A stretch of DNA of 44,041 nt. Origin: Apostichopus parvimensis. Taxonomy: Eukaryota; Echinodermata; Holothuroidea; Aspidochirotida; Stichopodidae. Numbering within the stretch: the first letter of the stretch is position 1; each line of letters begins with the position of its first letter. Position numbers and translations under genes: made by a program. The stretch lies in NCBI GenBank assembly GCA_000934455.1, contig KN882578.1, positions 138,108-182,148 on the forward strand, in the 5' to 3' direction. Below the pieces are notes generated by a model that saw only the letters and a list, made by a program, of their open reading frames with translations, was not told where the DNA came from and did not search any database. This document shows positions 33,073 through 43,534 of the stretch, piece by piece.

Positions 33073-33759
33073 NNNNNNNNNNNNNNNNNNNNNNNNNNNN
33101 NNNNNNNNNNNNNNNNNNNNNNNNNNNNNNNNNNNNNNNNNNNNNNNNNNNNNNNNNNNNNNNNNNNNNNNNNNNNNNNNNNNNNNNNNNNNNNNNNNNN
33201 NNNNNNNNNNNNNNNNNNNNNNNNNNNNNNNNNNNNNNNNNNNNNNNNNNNNNNNNNNNNNNNNNNNNNNNNNNNNNNNNNNNNNNNNNNNNNNNNNNNN
33301 NNNNNNNNNNNNNNNNNNNNNNNNNNNNNNNNNNNNNNNNNNNNNNNNNNNNNNNNNNNNNNNNNNNNNNNNNNNNNNNNNNNNNNNNNNNNNNNNNNNN
33401 NNNNNNNNNNNNNNNNNNNNNNNNNNNNNNNNNNNNNNNNNNNNNNNNNNNNNNNNNNNNNNNNNNNNNNNNNNNNNNNNNNNNNNNNNNNNNNNNNNNN
33501 NNNNNNNNNNNNNNNNNNNNNNNNNNNNNNNNNNNNNNNNNNNNNNNNNNNNNNNNNNNNNNNNNNNNNNNNNNNNNNNNNNNNNNNNNNNNNNNNNNNN
33601 NNNNNNNNNNNNNNNNNNNNNNNNNNNNNNNNNNNNNNNNNNNNNNNNNNNNNNNNNNNNNNNNNNNNNNNNNNNNNNNNNNNNNNNNNNNNNNNNNNNN
33701 NNNNNNNNNNNNNNNNNNNNNNNNNNNNNNNNNNNNNNNNNNNNNNNNNNNNNNNNNNN
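33073..33759. other. Assembly gap (687 N)
   Basis: A run of N between an ATT microsatellite and the first base of a MITE. Reading frames predicted across it have no meaning. The true length is unknown. Confidence 0.99.
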
Positions 33760-34158
33760 CAGTGGCGGAGCGTCCATACAGTCAGGGGGGCGGATGCCCC
33801 CCCTGACGGACTCAAATGGACTGCTGGCGCCCTTTTCAGCTTTTTACTACTTTTTACTTATTCGCGATTATTGATTTTTTTATTGCGCTCTCATCTACCT
33901 ATTGACATTTGTCACATTTTGTTGGTGTAATTTTCTGACAAAATGGCGATGACACCTATTTATTCTTCGTTTATCTGCAAATTAGCAAGGCCCGTATAAA
34001 GGGTCATTTCCTGCGATGTAGGGAGTATCATTACTCAAAAAATTTCTGCACGCTCCGCGCCAACCTGTGGTGGCGCTCCGCTTAGATAGTATCGAAAGCG
34101 CCCCTACAGACCATTCTCGCCCCCCCCCCCCTGACCAATACCCCTAGCTCCGCTACTG
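33760..34158. mobile_element. hAT-type MITE, CAGTGGCGGAGC family, copy 2
   Basis: The left end CAGTGGCGGAGC starts at the first base after the gap. The reverse complement of the right end reads CAGTAGCGGAGC (one change). Interior blocks match the reverse complement of 12159-12565 (GGACTCAAATGGACTGCTGG, AATGGCGATGACACCTAT, CCGCGCCAACCTGTGGTGGC), so the two copies are in opposite orientation. The left target duplication is hidden in the gap. It is inserted into a tRNA-like SINE head. Confidence 0.88.
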
Positions 34159-34222
34159 CTCAAACTCGGGACCTTATGATTGAAAGGCACCGGCTTTAAC
34201 CACTGAGCTAGCACTCCCTGAG
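34159..34222 (-). mobile_element. tRNA-like SINE head, cut by a MITE
   Basis: On the minus strand GAGTGCTAGCTCAGTGGTTA gives an acceptor-like arm and an A box. It is followed by CCTTTCAATCATAAGG (an anticodon-arm-like hairpin) and a partial B box, AGTTTGAG, exactly where the MITE at 33760-34158 begins. The anticodon-arm pairing is imperfect, so a SINE is more likely than a working tRNA gene. Confidence 0.55.
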
Positions 34223-34537
34223 CTAACACTCACATAACATCATGAACAAACGTGATAAATCTGAAAATAACCGTTTAAACAAGAAGCACTAACCGAGCAT
34301 AACGTTGAAAAAAATATATATATCAAAAAAATATATATAAAACACTTGCGGTACTTGCTACCATCTTGAAAATTGGCCTACGTCAAAAATATGAGTAACT
34401 GATTTCAGTTTTGAACTTTTGACGAAATGTTCAATCCGTGCAAAAGCGTAAAAATAAAAATATAATTCAATTTTGCAAACTTTTTAACATCATTGCAAAC
34501 CGTCAACAAAACTTGGAAATTTCCTTCTTTTTTTCAG
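34223..34537. other. AT-rich non-coding stretch
   Basis: Contains AAATATATATATC and AAATATATATAA runs near 34312-34340. A T-rich segment before 34538 can serve as a polypyrimidine tract for the exon candidate that follows. Confidence 0.4.
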
Positions 34538-34680
34538 TGGTGTACCAACAAAGTGTGCAAAGCAGTAACTTTCAGAATTATGAAGCTTTGTACGGAAAAA
34601 TGAATCTACCCAAAATAGATTACACACCGAAATCCAGATTTAGACGAAGACCTCCATCGGAATTATGTCGACATTTTTAG
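34538..34680 (+). CDS. Candidate terminal exon, unidentified protein
   Basis: A strong acceptor (TTCCTTCTTTTTTTCAG) is followed by two bases plus 46 open codons and a TAG at 34678-34680. The peptide is polar and basic toward its end (Pro-Lys-Ser-Arg-Phe-Arg-Arg-Arg-Pro-Pro) and looks protein-like, but I cannot assign a family and no upstream exon was found. The last 16 bases, stop included, lie in the left arm of a perfect 22-base inverted repeat. It may be part of a small mobile element rather than a host gene. Confidence 0.25.
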
Positions 34681-34785
34681 AACAACCGTTAAGTCACGTT
34701 GGAAAACACAACTTACAGCTGTTTACATTTGGATATCTGCTTTTGCGGTATTTACGTCATTGAGTTGTTCTAAAAATGTCGACAT
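34665..34785. repeat. Perfect 22-bp inverted repeat
   Basis: ATGTCGACATTTTTAGAACA+AC at 34665-34686 is the exact reverse complement of 34764-34785, with a 77-base centre. Pairing stops abruptly on both sides. It may be a 121-base foldback element or a regulatory hairpin; no target duplication is evident. Confidence 0.85.
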
Positions 34786-35359
34786 TTATTTTTGAAGGGA
34801 TGAACAACGCCTTAGATTTAACACATTCTGTTAAATCATTTCTATTTATGTTACTTATTCACCTTGGAGAAAGAATTAAATAAATCCATAACGGAAGAAA
34901 CCATAAACTTTTGCAAAATAAATTACTTCTTAAAAGTATCACCGACTGTCTTGCCGATGGTTATAGGCCCGTACAGCCAGAATTCCTTTATTGTTTCTTT
35001 GGGTGGGTTGGCATTATTTATTTGTGTAAAAAACAGAAAACCCAAAAGCAGATGCGAATAACGCAAGTAGACGCGAATTTTGCTAGCGCGGATAGCGCGA
35101 AGCCTAAAAGGGGGGATTTTGTGCAGGGATCTGGGGTGACGTAGGTACCTCTGTAGCTTTGCGATTTGATCATTTCCAGAACTTAAATCATCTTCAAATC
35201 AGTCGAAGGTTTGGAACTGCGTAAGTAAATTATACTGTAGTACGTCACTGAAATTCAAAGATTTGTGTATCATCCTGCTTGCCTGCTTTGTTTTTGGAAC
35301 GAGGTAAATTACATTTGGGAAGTTGAGGAACCAGAGGGGTACAACTGATATTTTTGGTG
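34786..35359. other. No confident gene; one short TM-like ORF
   Basis: An ORF at 34864-35061 includes a hydrophobic stretch followed by basic residues (Leu-Phe-Ile-Cys-Val-Lys-Asn-Arg-Lys), like a short membrane anchor. It has no recognisable homology, and chance is likely. Confidence 0.25.
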
Positions 35360-35713
35360 TGGGTGCCCAAGGGCGTAGGAACCGGTGGGGCTGGGGGGGG
35401 CGCCAGCCCCCCCAGTGAAAAATATGGTGGGGCGGAAGTATCATCCCGCCCCCCCGCTCCGCAAGTCAGAAAACCCCTTTTTCATTTCCAAATGAGAAAA
35501 AAATCTCATTTGGAGCACCAAATTGCATCTAAGGCCAGGTGAAAATGCAAAATTATTTACAAAACGGTGTTGAAGTGTGCTATATTGCACCAAATTGCAT
35601 CTGAGGCCACCTGGATATGCAAAAAAATTCCAAAAAAAGACCCCTCCCCCAGGCCGGCCATCAGTCTTCAGCCCCCCCACTCAAAAGTACCTTCCTACGC
35701 CACTGTGGGTGCC
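35360..35713. mobile_element. hAT-type MITE, CAAGGGCGTAGGAA family
   Basis: The element spans 35368-35705 (338 bases). Its left end reads CAAGGGCGTAGGAACC and the reverse complement of its right end reads CAGTGGCGTAGGAAGG. The flanks are a perfect 8-base duplication TGGGTGCC (35360-35367 and 35706-35713). Inside, a GCACCAAATTGCATCTAAGG block is repeated about 72 bases later as GCACCAAATTGCATCTGAGG. C- and G-rich runs adjoin both ends. Not coding. Confidence 0.9.
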
Positions 35714-37128
35714 TCTCATGTCCATTCCCCGGCCCCTCCTCCCCCACCCCCACCCCCCTTTGGAGTTGTATCTGTCGTGAAACATACTATTTGAAGTCAT
35801 ATACACGTTAGACCCACTCGTAGAACAGTTGGCACGTTTTCATTACATGTGATGTAAACGAAATGATGACTAATCATTGATGGTGAATATAGGGTTATTT
35901 GGTCACACTTGTTATTCGTGGATAAATACCAGTTTATATCAAGTCGAAGACAAACATATATAATTCATTTCCATTTCTGATCTCTTCGTCACCGCTACTT
36001 CCAACCGCTAGTCCAACCCCATCCAACTTTCGAACCACCGTGTTCAACCCCATTCTGCTCCCATTCAACGGAAGACACGTATATCTGCATGCATCTGACC
36101 CTTATTTTGTTGGACAGTTTGTTGGACAACAGACGGCTAGAATTTTGTTTGATGCCATTGTTTACAGGATTCCGATGTACTGGATACTTGTCCATTTTTT
36201 AAATTAAATACCCTGGAATCGACTGCCAACATATGTCACAAATTGTTCTAATGTGGATCCACATTAGTTAACCCAAAGGCAAGTTTTCGAATCATTTGTC
36301 TTGCAAAATCACATAATTTACTGAAGATATCTTACAAATCGTAAATCTTTGACATATCCAGTCCGCTCGTGACAATCATGCATGACAATCCCCCCACTCA
36401 TCCCACCCCACCCCCTTCAGGTGACCCTAGGGTTTTTATCTGTGCATTTCATCCAATTTATGAATCATTTTGCACAAAATGACCTTTTTTTCTTTTTTTC
36501 AACTTTCAAATCATTCGTCAACAAATGAAAAGGCATTTTGATCACTGACAAACGAAATCCCCCCTCCCCCTCCCATTTTCTCCACTTACAAGATGGCCCC
36601 CAACACCTTCTGTTTTAACATTGTTAAAGGGTGTGAAGACTCGCGCAAAAAGAATCGTCCAATGCCGGTAATTTGACCTAGTTTCGAATGAGGTGTAACA
36701 GAAGTGTTAAACACCACCATCGATCCCAGAAAATACACACACAGCTTGCTACCGTCGGTAATTAGACACTAGTGTACTGGCAGTCAGTATACACAGCTGC
36801 GGTCAATACCCACAGCACAGTATACAAACGATACAGCGATGGATTTCTCAGGTCCAGCTAAAGATAACAATTAAGGTATCACGTTTCATTACTGGCTGCA
36901 TTTGTAGCGACACGAACAAAACGTCACTTGCAAGCAACAGAAAGTTAACTTTTTCAGATGGCCGCACGCGGTTTGGGGCGAGTCTTCAATGCCTTTAAAC
37001 AACTTTGCTTCTAAACCAACGGCATGGTTGTTTTGAATCACTGACCTTTTGAAACGTCAGAGAATATTTTAACCTTATAGATCTCATGAGGCCTTGGTAG
37101 AGCAGGCCTTATTTATATATAGGTTCAT
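35714..37128. other. Non-coding stretch, nothing supported
   Basis: Several C-rich patches (35736-35760, 36388-36417, 36560-36576) are present, but no gene, terminal repeats or RNA feature is recognised. Confidence 0.4.
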
Positions 37129-37500
37129 CCCTTCAGTTTGGTTTCGATGAAAATCGTAACCTTTGCAGTCGTGGTGACGTATGTGTGTGTGTGTGTGCGC
37201 GCGTTTGTGATGCCGAGCTTGTAAACACGATATCTCAAGAAGGGAAGCTTGAACAGGTCTCACATTTGATATGTAAGTGTGCCACATTGGGTACAAGAAG
37301 TCCATTGTTTTTGGTTGAGGTCAAAGGTCGTTTGAGGTCACCAGTGGTCAAATTGTGAAAACATAGTTAACCTCTCAAGAAGGGAAGCTTGGACAGATCT
37401 CATGTGGTATATGTAGATGTACCACATTAGGGTCGACACATGAGGGATGAAATTGTGAAAACCTTGTAAACACAATATCTGTATGCTGAGGGTACAAGAC
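37129..37500 (+). repeat. GGTCA-rich dispersed repeat, second long copy
   Basis: Begins with the same module as 18506 (TTCAGTTTGGTTTCGATGAA, then a GTGTGTG run and CACGATATCTCAAGAAGGGA). It carries two units, with AAGAAGGGAAGCTTG blocks 139 bases apart. AGGTCAAAGGTCG (37318-37330) is a near-perfect one-base-spaced repeat and AGGTCACCAGTGGTCA (37335-37350) a four-base-spaced one. Confidence 0.8.
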
Positions 37501-37745
37501 GGCTATAAGTGTTCATTTCGGTCATCACATGTGAATATTGTTAGTCACATCTCAATGCTTTTTGCGGTATTACTTAGATTGAAGCATCTTGTGCATCCTT
37601 CCTATATTACATTAATATAAGTTTATTCATGTAACATCATCAACACCACAATGCAGTTTTGCATTCTGGCTGTGTATTGCTTGGCTTCATAAGGTTGATA
37701 AAAAGTACCAGTTATGCTTTGTGGCATGGATTAGGGGTAGGAGGG

Positions 37746-38266
37746 GGCTGGCATAGCTCCCAATTCTTGAGAAGGCAAATGCTGGTCCATGCTACCAATC
37801 GCCGTCCTGGGGGAGGGGTATTAGGGGAAGGGGTGTCCCCCTCCCCTTTTGATTTTTTTGGAATCCTGGTGATGCCTACATGTAAAATGGTGGCACTTAG
37901 AAAGACTTTTGTCACCCAATATTTTCTGAGAAATATGCATTTTTTTGTGTGTAACATCAATAAATTGAATAGTAGGTGATAATTCATTCTTTCCCGTGGC
38001 ATGAAAATGTTCGCTGCTCGCCCCAATGAAAAGAAATATAGGCTAATTTGAGGTTCAAATGATGCTGTAAAGGAGGTTTTATACTCTTTTATGCTAAATG
38101 TTAAAGAAATGATGGTTGCTAAGTCAAAATTTGATGCAATTTTTTTTTATGTATACTTGACAATTACAATGCGGGTTTTTTGGACGCTTGAGCGGGTCAG
38201 CGGGTTTGGGTGTTAGAATGCAGGTCCAACCCGCGAAATGCGGGTCAGTTGGGAGCTCTGGGCTGG
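37746..38266 (-). mobile_element. hAT-like MITE with 6-bp target duplication, copy 2
   Basis: The element spans 37752-38260 (509 bases) and matches the reverse complement of 30496-31008 along its whole length. The ends are CATAGCTCCCAATT and, reverse-complemented, CAGAGCTCCCAACT. The flanks are a perfect 6-base duplication GGCTGG (37746-37751 and 38261-38266). Both copies therefore made 6-base duplications independently. The 106-codon frame inside (37659-37979) is accidental. Confidence 0.92.
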
Positions 38267-41200
38267 GGGAGAAGATATCTTACAAAGACACGCTATTGTG
38301 GCAGAATTAAAACTGAGAAAAATAAATTAGTTTGTTAGGATTCGAACATGACCCAGTCACACCCCTGCTGTCAATCAGTACTTCTATCCTTGAAATAATG
38401 CCCAATCGGGGCTAAGCGATTCATTTTATCCCACCCCCACCCGCCCCGTGAGAGGAATGGATATTCGCTTTTTGGAATTGTAGGATTGTAGTCTCAAGCA
38501 GCGGTCCGAAAAACCACTTAGACCCACCAGTTTTAGGATCTTTCATGAGGACTGAGCAAGGACCCACCAGGCCCCTCCCCCGGCCCCCCTCAGAATGCAT
38601 GAAAGCTAGTTTGGCCTAGTTTGAACAATATTGACCTAATCGATCTTCGTCGTCAAACTCCGAAAACTAGAAAAATTGTCCTATAAATAGTTTGCGGATC
38701 GAGGGTCTAGTGTTAGCTACACAGAGACTATAATTTACAATAATATAAATGGAGGTGATTTTAGCTTACATGCGTAATGTGCATTTCTTTGTTACCGTTG
38801 TATTCCCCCCCCCCCCCCCCACCCACCCACCAGGAAGCTACCTTTACACACGTTGGCGAAATCAAACTTTACAGCCTTTAATAATCCTGAGGACAAAAGC
38901 AAACCAAACGTTACGTTTACTGCAATGTATTAATTGCAACGACCTATTTGAACGAAAGAAATCGGTGTTAGACAATTCAAATTCGTTTCTGAATATTTCA
39001 CACTTTTCTTGGTTGGCTTGTTTCTTCAATGGAATATAGTTTCTCCAAAAAATACGCTCAAATTTATAGAAATGGAGGTAAATAAGAACAATAACACTGA
39101 CTTTGTCAATTATTATATCTCTGCTTCACACAACATTTATCCAATCAATTACATATATACAATTAATTTGTAATTAATTTAAAACCCAACGATACGAAAG
39201 GAGAAGATAACAAAAAAATAAGACAATAAAACAATGCAACTATTACACGATTCATCTTTTCCATAGAAGGTCTGAATTGAAGATGCTCTTTTGCGATTTG
39301 AGTTCGGTCAATTTTCGACGATATTTACTTGATACTAAAAATCTGACAAGGCAGTTCATTAGCTTGTGTCAAGTCATGATAACGTTAAAAACAAAGGGCA
39401 GAAAAAATTTAAATAATTGAAAATGGTCTCATTTGCATTTTTGCATATGATTTTACTTATATGAAATAATGAGATTAGTAAAGTATTAAATACTTGATGT
39501 TCATCCGGTGAAAGAAAGGATAAAGGAGGGTGTTAGTGTGATTAATTCAATTGCAATCTCAAATTTTGAAAAGTTTCGTCCAGCTTGGTCACATTTCCAG
39601 ACACTTGCGACATGCCATTTATAACTTGTGTTCTCATTCAAATCGAATTATACCCCATGGGTCAGTATATAACACAGTTACAGAGGCGTAGGTGGAGTGG
39701 TGGTGGGCCACCTTTTCTGGCTGGGGTGCAGGGAGGCATCAAGAGGAAGATCCGTTTCCAGAGGGCGAAGCCTGCAACATTCTGTATTTCTTTATTCCCC
39801 TGTAACAACATTTTGTTCAAACACAACAAAGAATGTCTGAAAAAGAAGTTTTTATGGAATGTATCTCCTTTTGTTAGACAACTATAGAATGTTGACTCAC
39901 TAGGAAAACTTCCACACCCTTATAACTCAAAATCCAGGTAAATGATTTAACTGACACTTTTAACTTTGAATGACCTGTTAGAGGTCAGGTTAGCTATTGC
40001 ATAAACATTATACAATCAAATACTTTATATTTAGTTGCAAATAAATTCCCACATGAATACTTTATATTACTTTGTATTTGATAAAAAAATGGGGGTGGGA
40101 TGGTGGGTGAGGCAAGAGGGAAATACATATCTAAGTACTGGTTGAATTGTAGGAACAAAATGACTGAATTCATTGATAGGAGGCAAGCAAGGGCAATAAA
40201 TATACTCTTTGAGTACATATTGTTACAAACACATGATACCGGCCAAAAACACATCTATGAGTTGCAAGAAAATTCATCAAAACTTTCATAACATCTGCCG
40301 ATCTAACGGGTCGGTTGTAAGATAATATTTCATTAAGGATAACAGTGGCATAGCAAATATGGAAACCAGAATTCCGCAATTTATTTGCAAGACCCACCAC
40401 CCGTTAGTTTCTTTTTATAACAGTGTAACTGCCAAAAATCTTTACATAAATGTCATAAATGTACAAGCATAAGTTATATCTATGTGTTAGAAGGGATCGT
40501 ATTTGAAACATTTCTGAATGTCACTTATATTGTGCAGTCCAAACCCAGCACAGTCTAAATATGAAACTACTTACAACAATTCTTTTGCTAGGTGGCACCA
40601 ATGTTCACCGAACACCGAACACTGTACACTTAACACCAAAAACTGGTAAGAGTTAATAATCAAATCACGAGTCACAAACATACTGTGAGTTTATTATGAA
40701 GGTCATATCACATGTGTGATCCACATCAAATTGGTGCTACAGAATTACTGTTTATAATAATGTTTGAATGTCATGTAATTGTGTAATGGAATTCTCAGCT
40801 GTGTTTTGGAATGTCATATATGCAATGAAAATTTCAAATTTCAAAACGTTTTTCGGATGGCCAGGATCTGAAAGTTACAATTTTCAACAAGGTGGTTAGA
40901 GAATTACCCTTTGTCCTTCAAATTTTTTTGGAAAGAAAAATATGAAGACGAGACAAGAACTAAATGAGTGACCCTTGTAATAACTTGTGCTTTTTCAAGT
41001 AAAAAATGAAAATATAGGTGTCACACAATTGAAGAAATATTGCAGATGTAATAAATTGGAAATGTACACATGTTGTCAACAAATGATGGTGAAAGCCAAA
41101 GACAAACAGACAGACAAAGAAAACGGAAAAAAAGGAGAAGAAGAAAAAACAAAACAAACAAACAAACAGTGAAACAGAAGCAAGGAATGATATTTTTTTA

Positions 41201-41294
41201 TAAAAAATAATACAAACAATATTCATTTAATATTCCTGTCGTTGCGCAGTTATACTTGATATCAGCTCAAAAAAAGATTTGATCTTTTTGCAAA
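38267..41294. other. Non-coding stretch, no supported gene
   Basis: GGATTCGAAC at 38338-38347 is a perfect minus-strand tRNA B box (GTTCGAATCC) without a clear A box. A C run lies at 38806-38820. CAGAGGCGTAGG at 39683 looks like one end of a hAT-type element, with no partner end in reach. A polypurine stretch lies at 41095-41165. ORFs are short and unremarkable. Confidence 0.4.
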
Positions 41295-41612
41295 GTCAAC
41301 TATTCCACTATTCAAATCAAAGTGAAAATTTTATTGGACTAATCTATTCTATTGTAGGGGTACAAACTAACTTTGAAAATTAGTTTTAAATCAGAAAGTC
41401 CCTATCTTATTAATCAGAAATTCCCTATCATGGACTCTTTGGTATGAGTAACTGCAATGTCAACTATTCAAACCCAAAGTGTAAATGTTATTGGACTAAT
41501 CCATTTTATTGTAGGGGTACAAACTGACTTTGAAAATTAGAATTAAATCAGAAAGACCCTATCGTACTAATCAGAGAGTCCCTATCTTGGACTCTTTGGT
41601 ATTAGTAACTTC
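41295..41612 (+). repeat. Tandem duplication, about 160 bp per copy
   Basis: GTCAACTATT starts copies at 41295 and 41459, and ATTGGACTAATC at 41333 and 41490. Both copies contain ATTGTAGGGGTACAAACT and end CTTTGGTAT(G/T)AGTAACT. Within each copy AATCAGAAA(G)TCCCTATC is itself repeated after about 24 bases. No function is evident. Confidence 0.85.
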
Positions 41613-42122
41613 AGTCAGGATGTAAGCTTTGACCTAATCGTGCACAGAAACTTACCAACAATTTTGGTATAAAAGAATGAACTTCAGACGAAAACTGGAA
41701 ATTTGCCTTTTAAAAAAAGCTCTCTGACTGCAACCGATTCTCAGTTCAACTGTTTTGAAAGTTTGAATCACAAACTGGATTTTAGTGACCTATGACCTGC
41801 TCGTCCATTTCAAGCCAACAGCTATCACCAAGCACGTTGAAAATTTTGAAATAATGTAAACCAGAACGTTGCTAGAGTTAGTCCAAAGAGTTTTATGCCC
41901 AAAAAATAAATTGCTAAAATAATTGCTTTCCCTGCTTTTAATTTACAATAACCCTTTCATACAGAAATGTATTACACCGATAGTTTGTTCACCATTGGAC
42001 AAATGGGAACCTTTGGACTCTGTTTAATAAAGATCTCTTCACGGTCAAAATGGACCTTACTTTGACAACTTCATTAGCCATATCATAGCTTTCCAAAATG
42101 ACATTTTTTTATTGCGATATAT
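41613..42122. other. Probable NAGK 3' flank or 3' UTR, otherwise featureless
   Basis: TTTATT at 42108-42113 reads AATAAA on the minus strand, about 290 bases after the NAGK stop, a plausible polyadenylation signal. Nothing else is recognised. Confidence 0.4.
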
Positions 42123-42340
42123 GCAAACTCTATTTGTAATTAATGCAGCACTTTAATTGGAACAAAAAAACATCTTCACTATGCATATGTAGTCAAGCCC
42201 AAAGTTACAGACCCCACAGCCACCTCCCCCAGCAAACTCTATCTGTAATTAATGCAGCACTTGAATTCGAACAAAAACATCTTTACTATGCATATGTAGT
42301 CAAGCCGAACGTAACAGACCCCCCTCCCCTCACCCAGCAA
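42123..42340. repeat. 109-bp tandem duplication in the NAGK 3' region
   Basis: GCAAACTCTAT(T/C)TGTAATTA starts at 42123 and again at 42232. Each copy runs through CTATGCATATGTAGTCAAGC to a C-rich end. It lies between the NAGK stop and the candidate poly(A) signal, so it would be in the 3' UTR if that signal is used. Confidence 0.88.
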
Positions 42341-42402
42341 ACAACGGTACCACACTCACATGGGTGACGTGACAACATTCAGGGCAGACGTCCAATAATG
42401 CT

Positions 42403-42584
42403 CTACGAAGGGAATGAATACAAGACATCGACATTAGCCTCGAAGTCTAGCGGAAGATCGTGGCCGACGGCTTCAGCTCCGAGTCTCGCTGCCCCTAGTG
42501 CGGACGAACCTTTAGAACTCAGCAGGACAAACTTGCCAATCTCCACGTCTGTTGACTTAACTGCCTTAATCCCTTCCAGGAATC
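42403..42584 (-). CDS. NAGK: N-acetyl-D-glucosamine kinase, last coding exon (partial gene)
   Basis: NAGK phosphorylates N-acetylglucosamine to the 6-phosphate with ATP in the cytosol, salvaging amino sugars. On the minus strand the acceptor GGTACTTTGCAG leads into two bases (completing a Gly) and 59 codons, ending with TAG at 42403-42405. The peptide aligns with the C-terminus of vertebrate NAGK: Gly-Phe-Leu-Glu-Gly at the start, the hallmark Ser-Ser-Ala-Leu-Gly-Ala-Ala-Arg-Leu-Gly-Ala in the middle (part of the sugar-kinase/Hsp70-type ATPase fold), then Gly-His-Asp-Leu-Pro-Leu-Asp-Phe and a Tyr-Ser-Phe near the end. No earlier exon is found up to 44041, so the rest of the gene lies beyond the right edge. 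The + strand ORF here is its shadow. Confidence 0.9.
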
Positions 42585-43534
42585 CTGCAAAGTACCAAAA
42601 AGGAACACGTTTTAGAAACACACTTTACCTACAAAAAGACAAATGCAGGTGACTCTACAAATGGACTACTTGGGGTGAAGGGGGGGGGAGGGAAGGGGGA
42701 CCCTGCCGATGCTGACATTGTACAAAAACGATGGTAGGTTTTTATTTTCCTAGGTATGAGATCTTAAAAATAGGTCACTCCGGAACACTGACGTTTTCTG
42801 TTCTCAGGTTTCGTTTAGACGGGCTTCATCGTTAGCAACCAGCAGTTATTTTTGGACCGCCGAGGTTTTCCCTCATTCCTCTTTCAGGAACTGAATCAAT
42901 CCTTTCGATTCAGAAAGATGCCTAGAATGCATTTAAATATATATCTCTGGGCATATTTTGGTGTGAGACTGCTTGATTAATGTTGCTAGGGATCATCTTC
43001 AAAGTGTGATCGAGGAAGACAATCATTTTCTTGTGGCTTCAGTAAAGAAACAAAGAACAACAACAAACATTACAGTCTGTAGCGTATCATAAGCTTGGAA
43101 ATGCAGGCCTCTCGAAGGTTTTCTGATCCCTATAGTACCAAAACAACAAATATTTTTAGCTTGAGTTCCCAGTAAATTTAACCCAAATTTTTTTTTTTCG
43201 TTTCCAAAAGTTGTTTCCATTCAAAATTTCATCCGATGATGCAAAGGGGCAAGCTTCCATAATACGCATGACAAAAGAGAATAATCCAATCTCCGGGAGG
43301 TAGTTGGCTAGCCTTTGCTGAGATATCATTAACCTCAGATTTTAATTAGTCTTTAAATAAAAATTTATAATAACTCTATCATAATAACTCAATCAGGAGC
43401 ATCGTGGTAGGAGGTATGTTGTTTACAGTGTGATCTGTAATCCCAGAGAGGGCAGCATTCAACTTTGGGGGTTCATAGGAATTAGTATAAAATCAGTCAA
43501 AAATGATAAGAAAAGTACGGAAGCGTAGAAGGGA
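42585..43534. other. NAGK intron sequence, no feature supported
   Basis: Lies upstream of the last NAGK exon on the minus strand, so it is presumably the last intron. A GGGGGGGGAGGGAAGGGGG patch lies near 42680. No further NAGK exon could be found. Confidence 0.45.

Noticed and set aside
32818-33930. Long ORFs of 248-325 codons
   Set aside because: They are read through the run of N and have no meaning.
37659-38026. Overlapping 106- and 104-codon ORFs
   Set aside because: They lie largely inside the 37752-38260 MITE, which is non-coding; the matching region of copy 1 is interrupted.
38338-38347. Perfect tRNA B box on the minus strand
   Set aside because: No A box or cloverleaf could be built at the right distance; ten bases alone can occur by chance or in a decayed SINE.
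38749-39039. 96-codon ORF after a C-rich tract resembling a splice acceptor (CCACCAG)
   Set aside because: The acceptor depends on a poly-C run, the donor (GTGTTA) is weak and no family is recognised.
39683-39700. Single hAT-like end CAGAGGCGTAGG
   Set aside because: No partner terminal repeat was found in the following kilobase and more.
42398-42652. 84-codon + strand ORF
   Set aside because: It is the antisense shadow of the NAGK exon.
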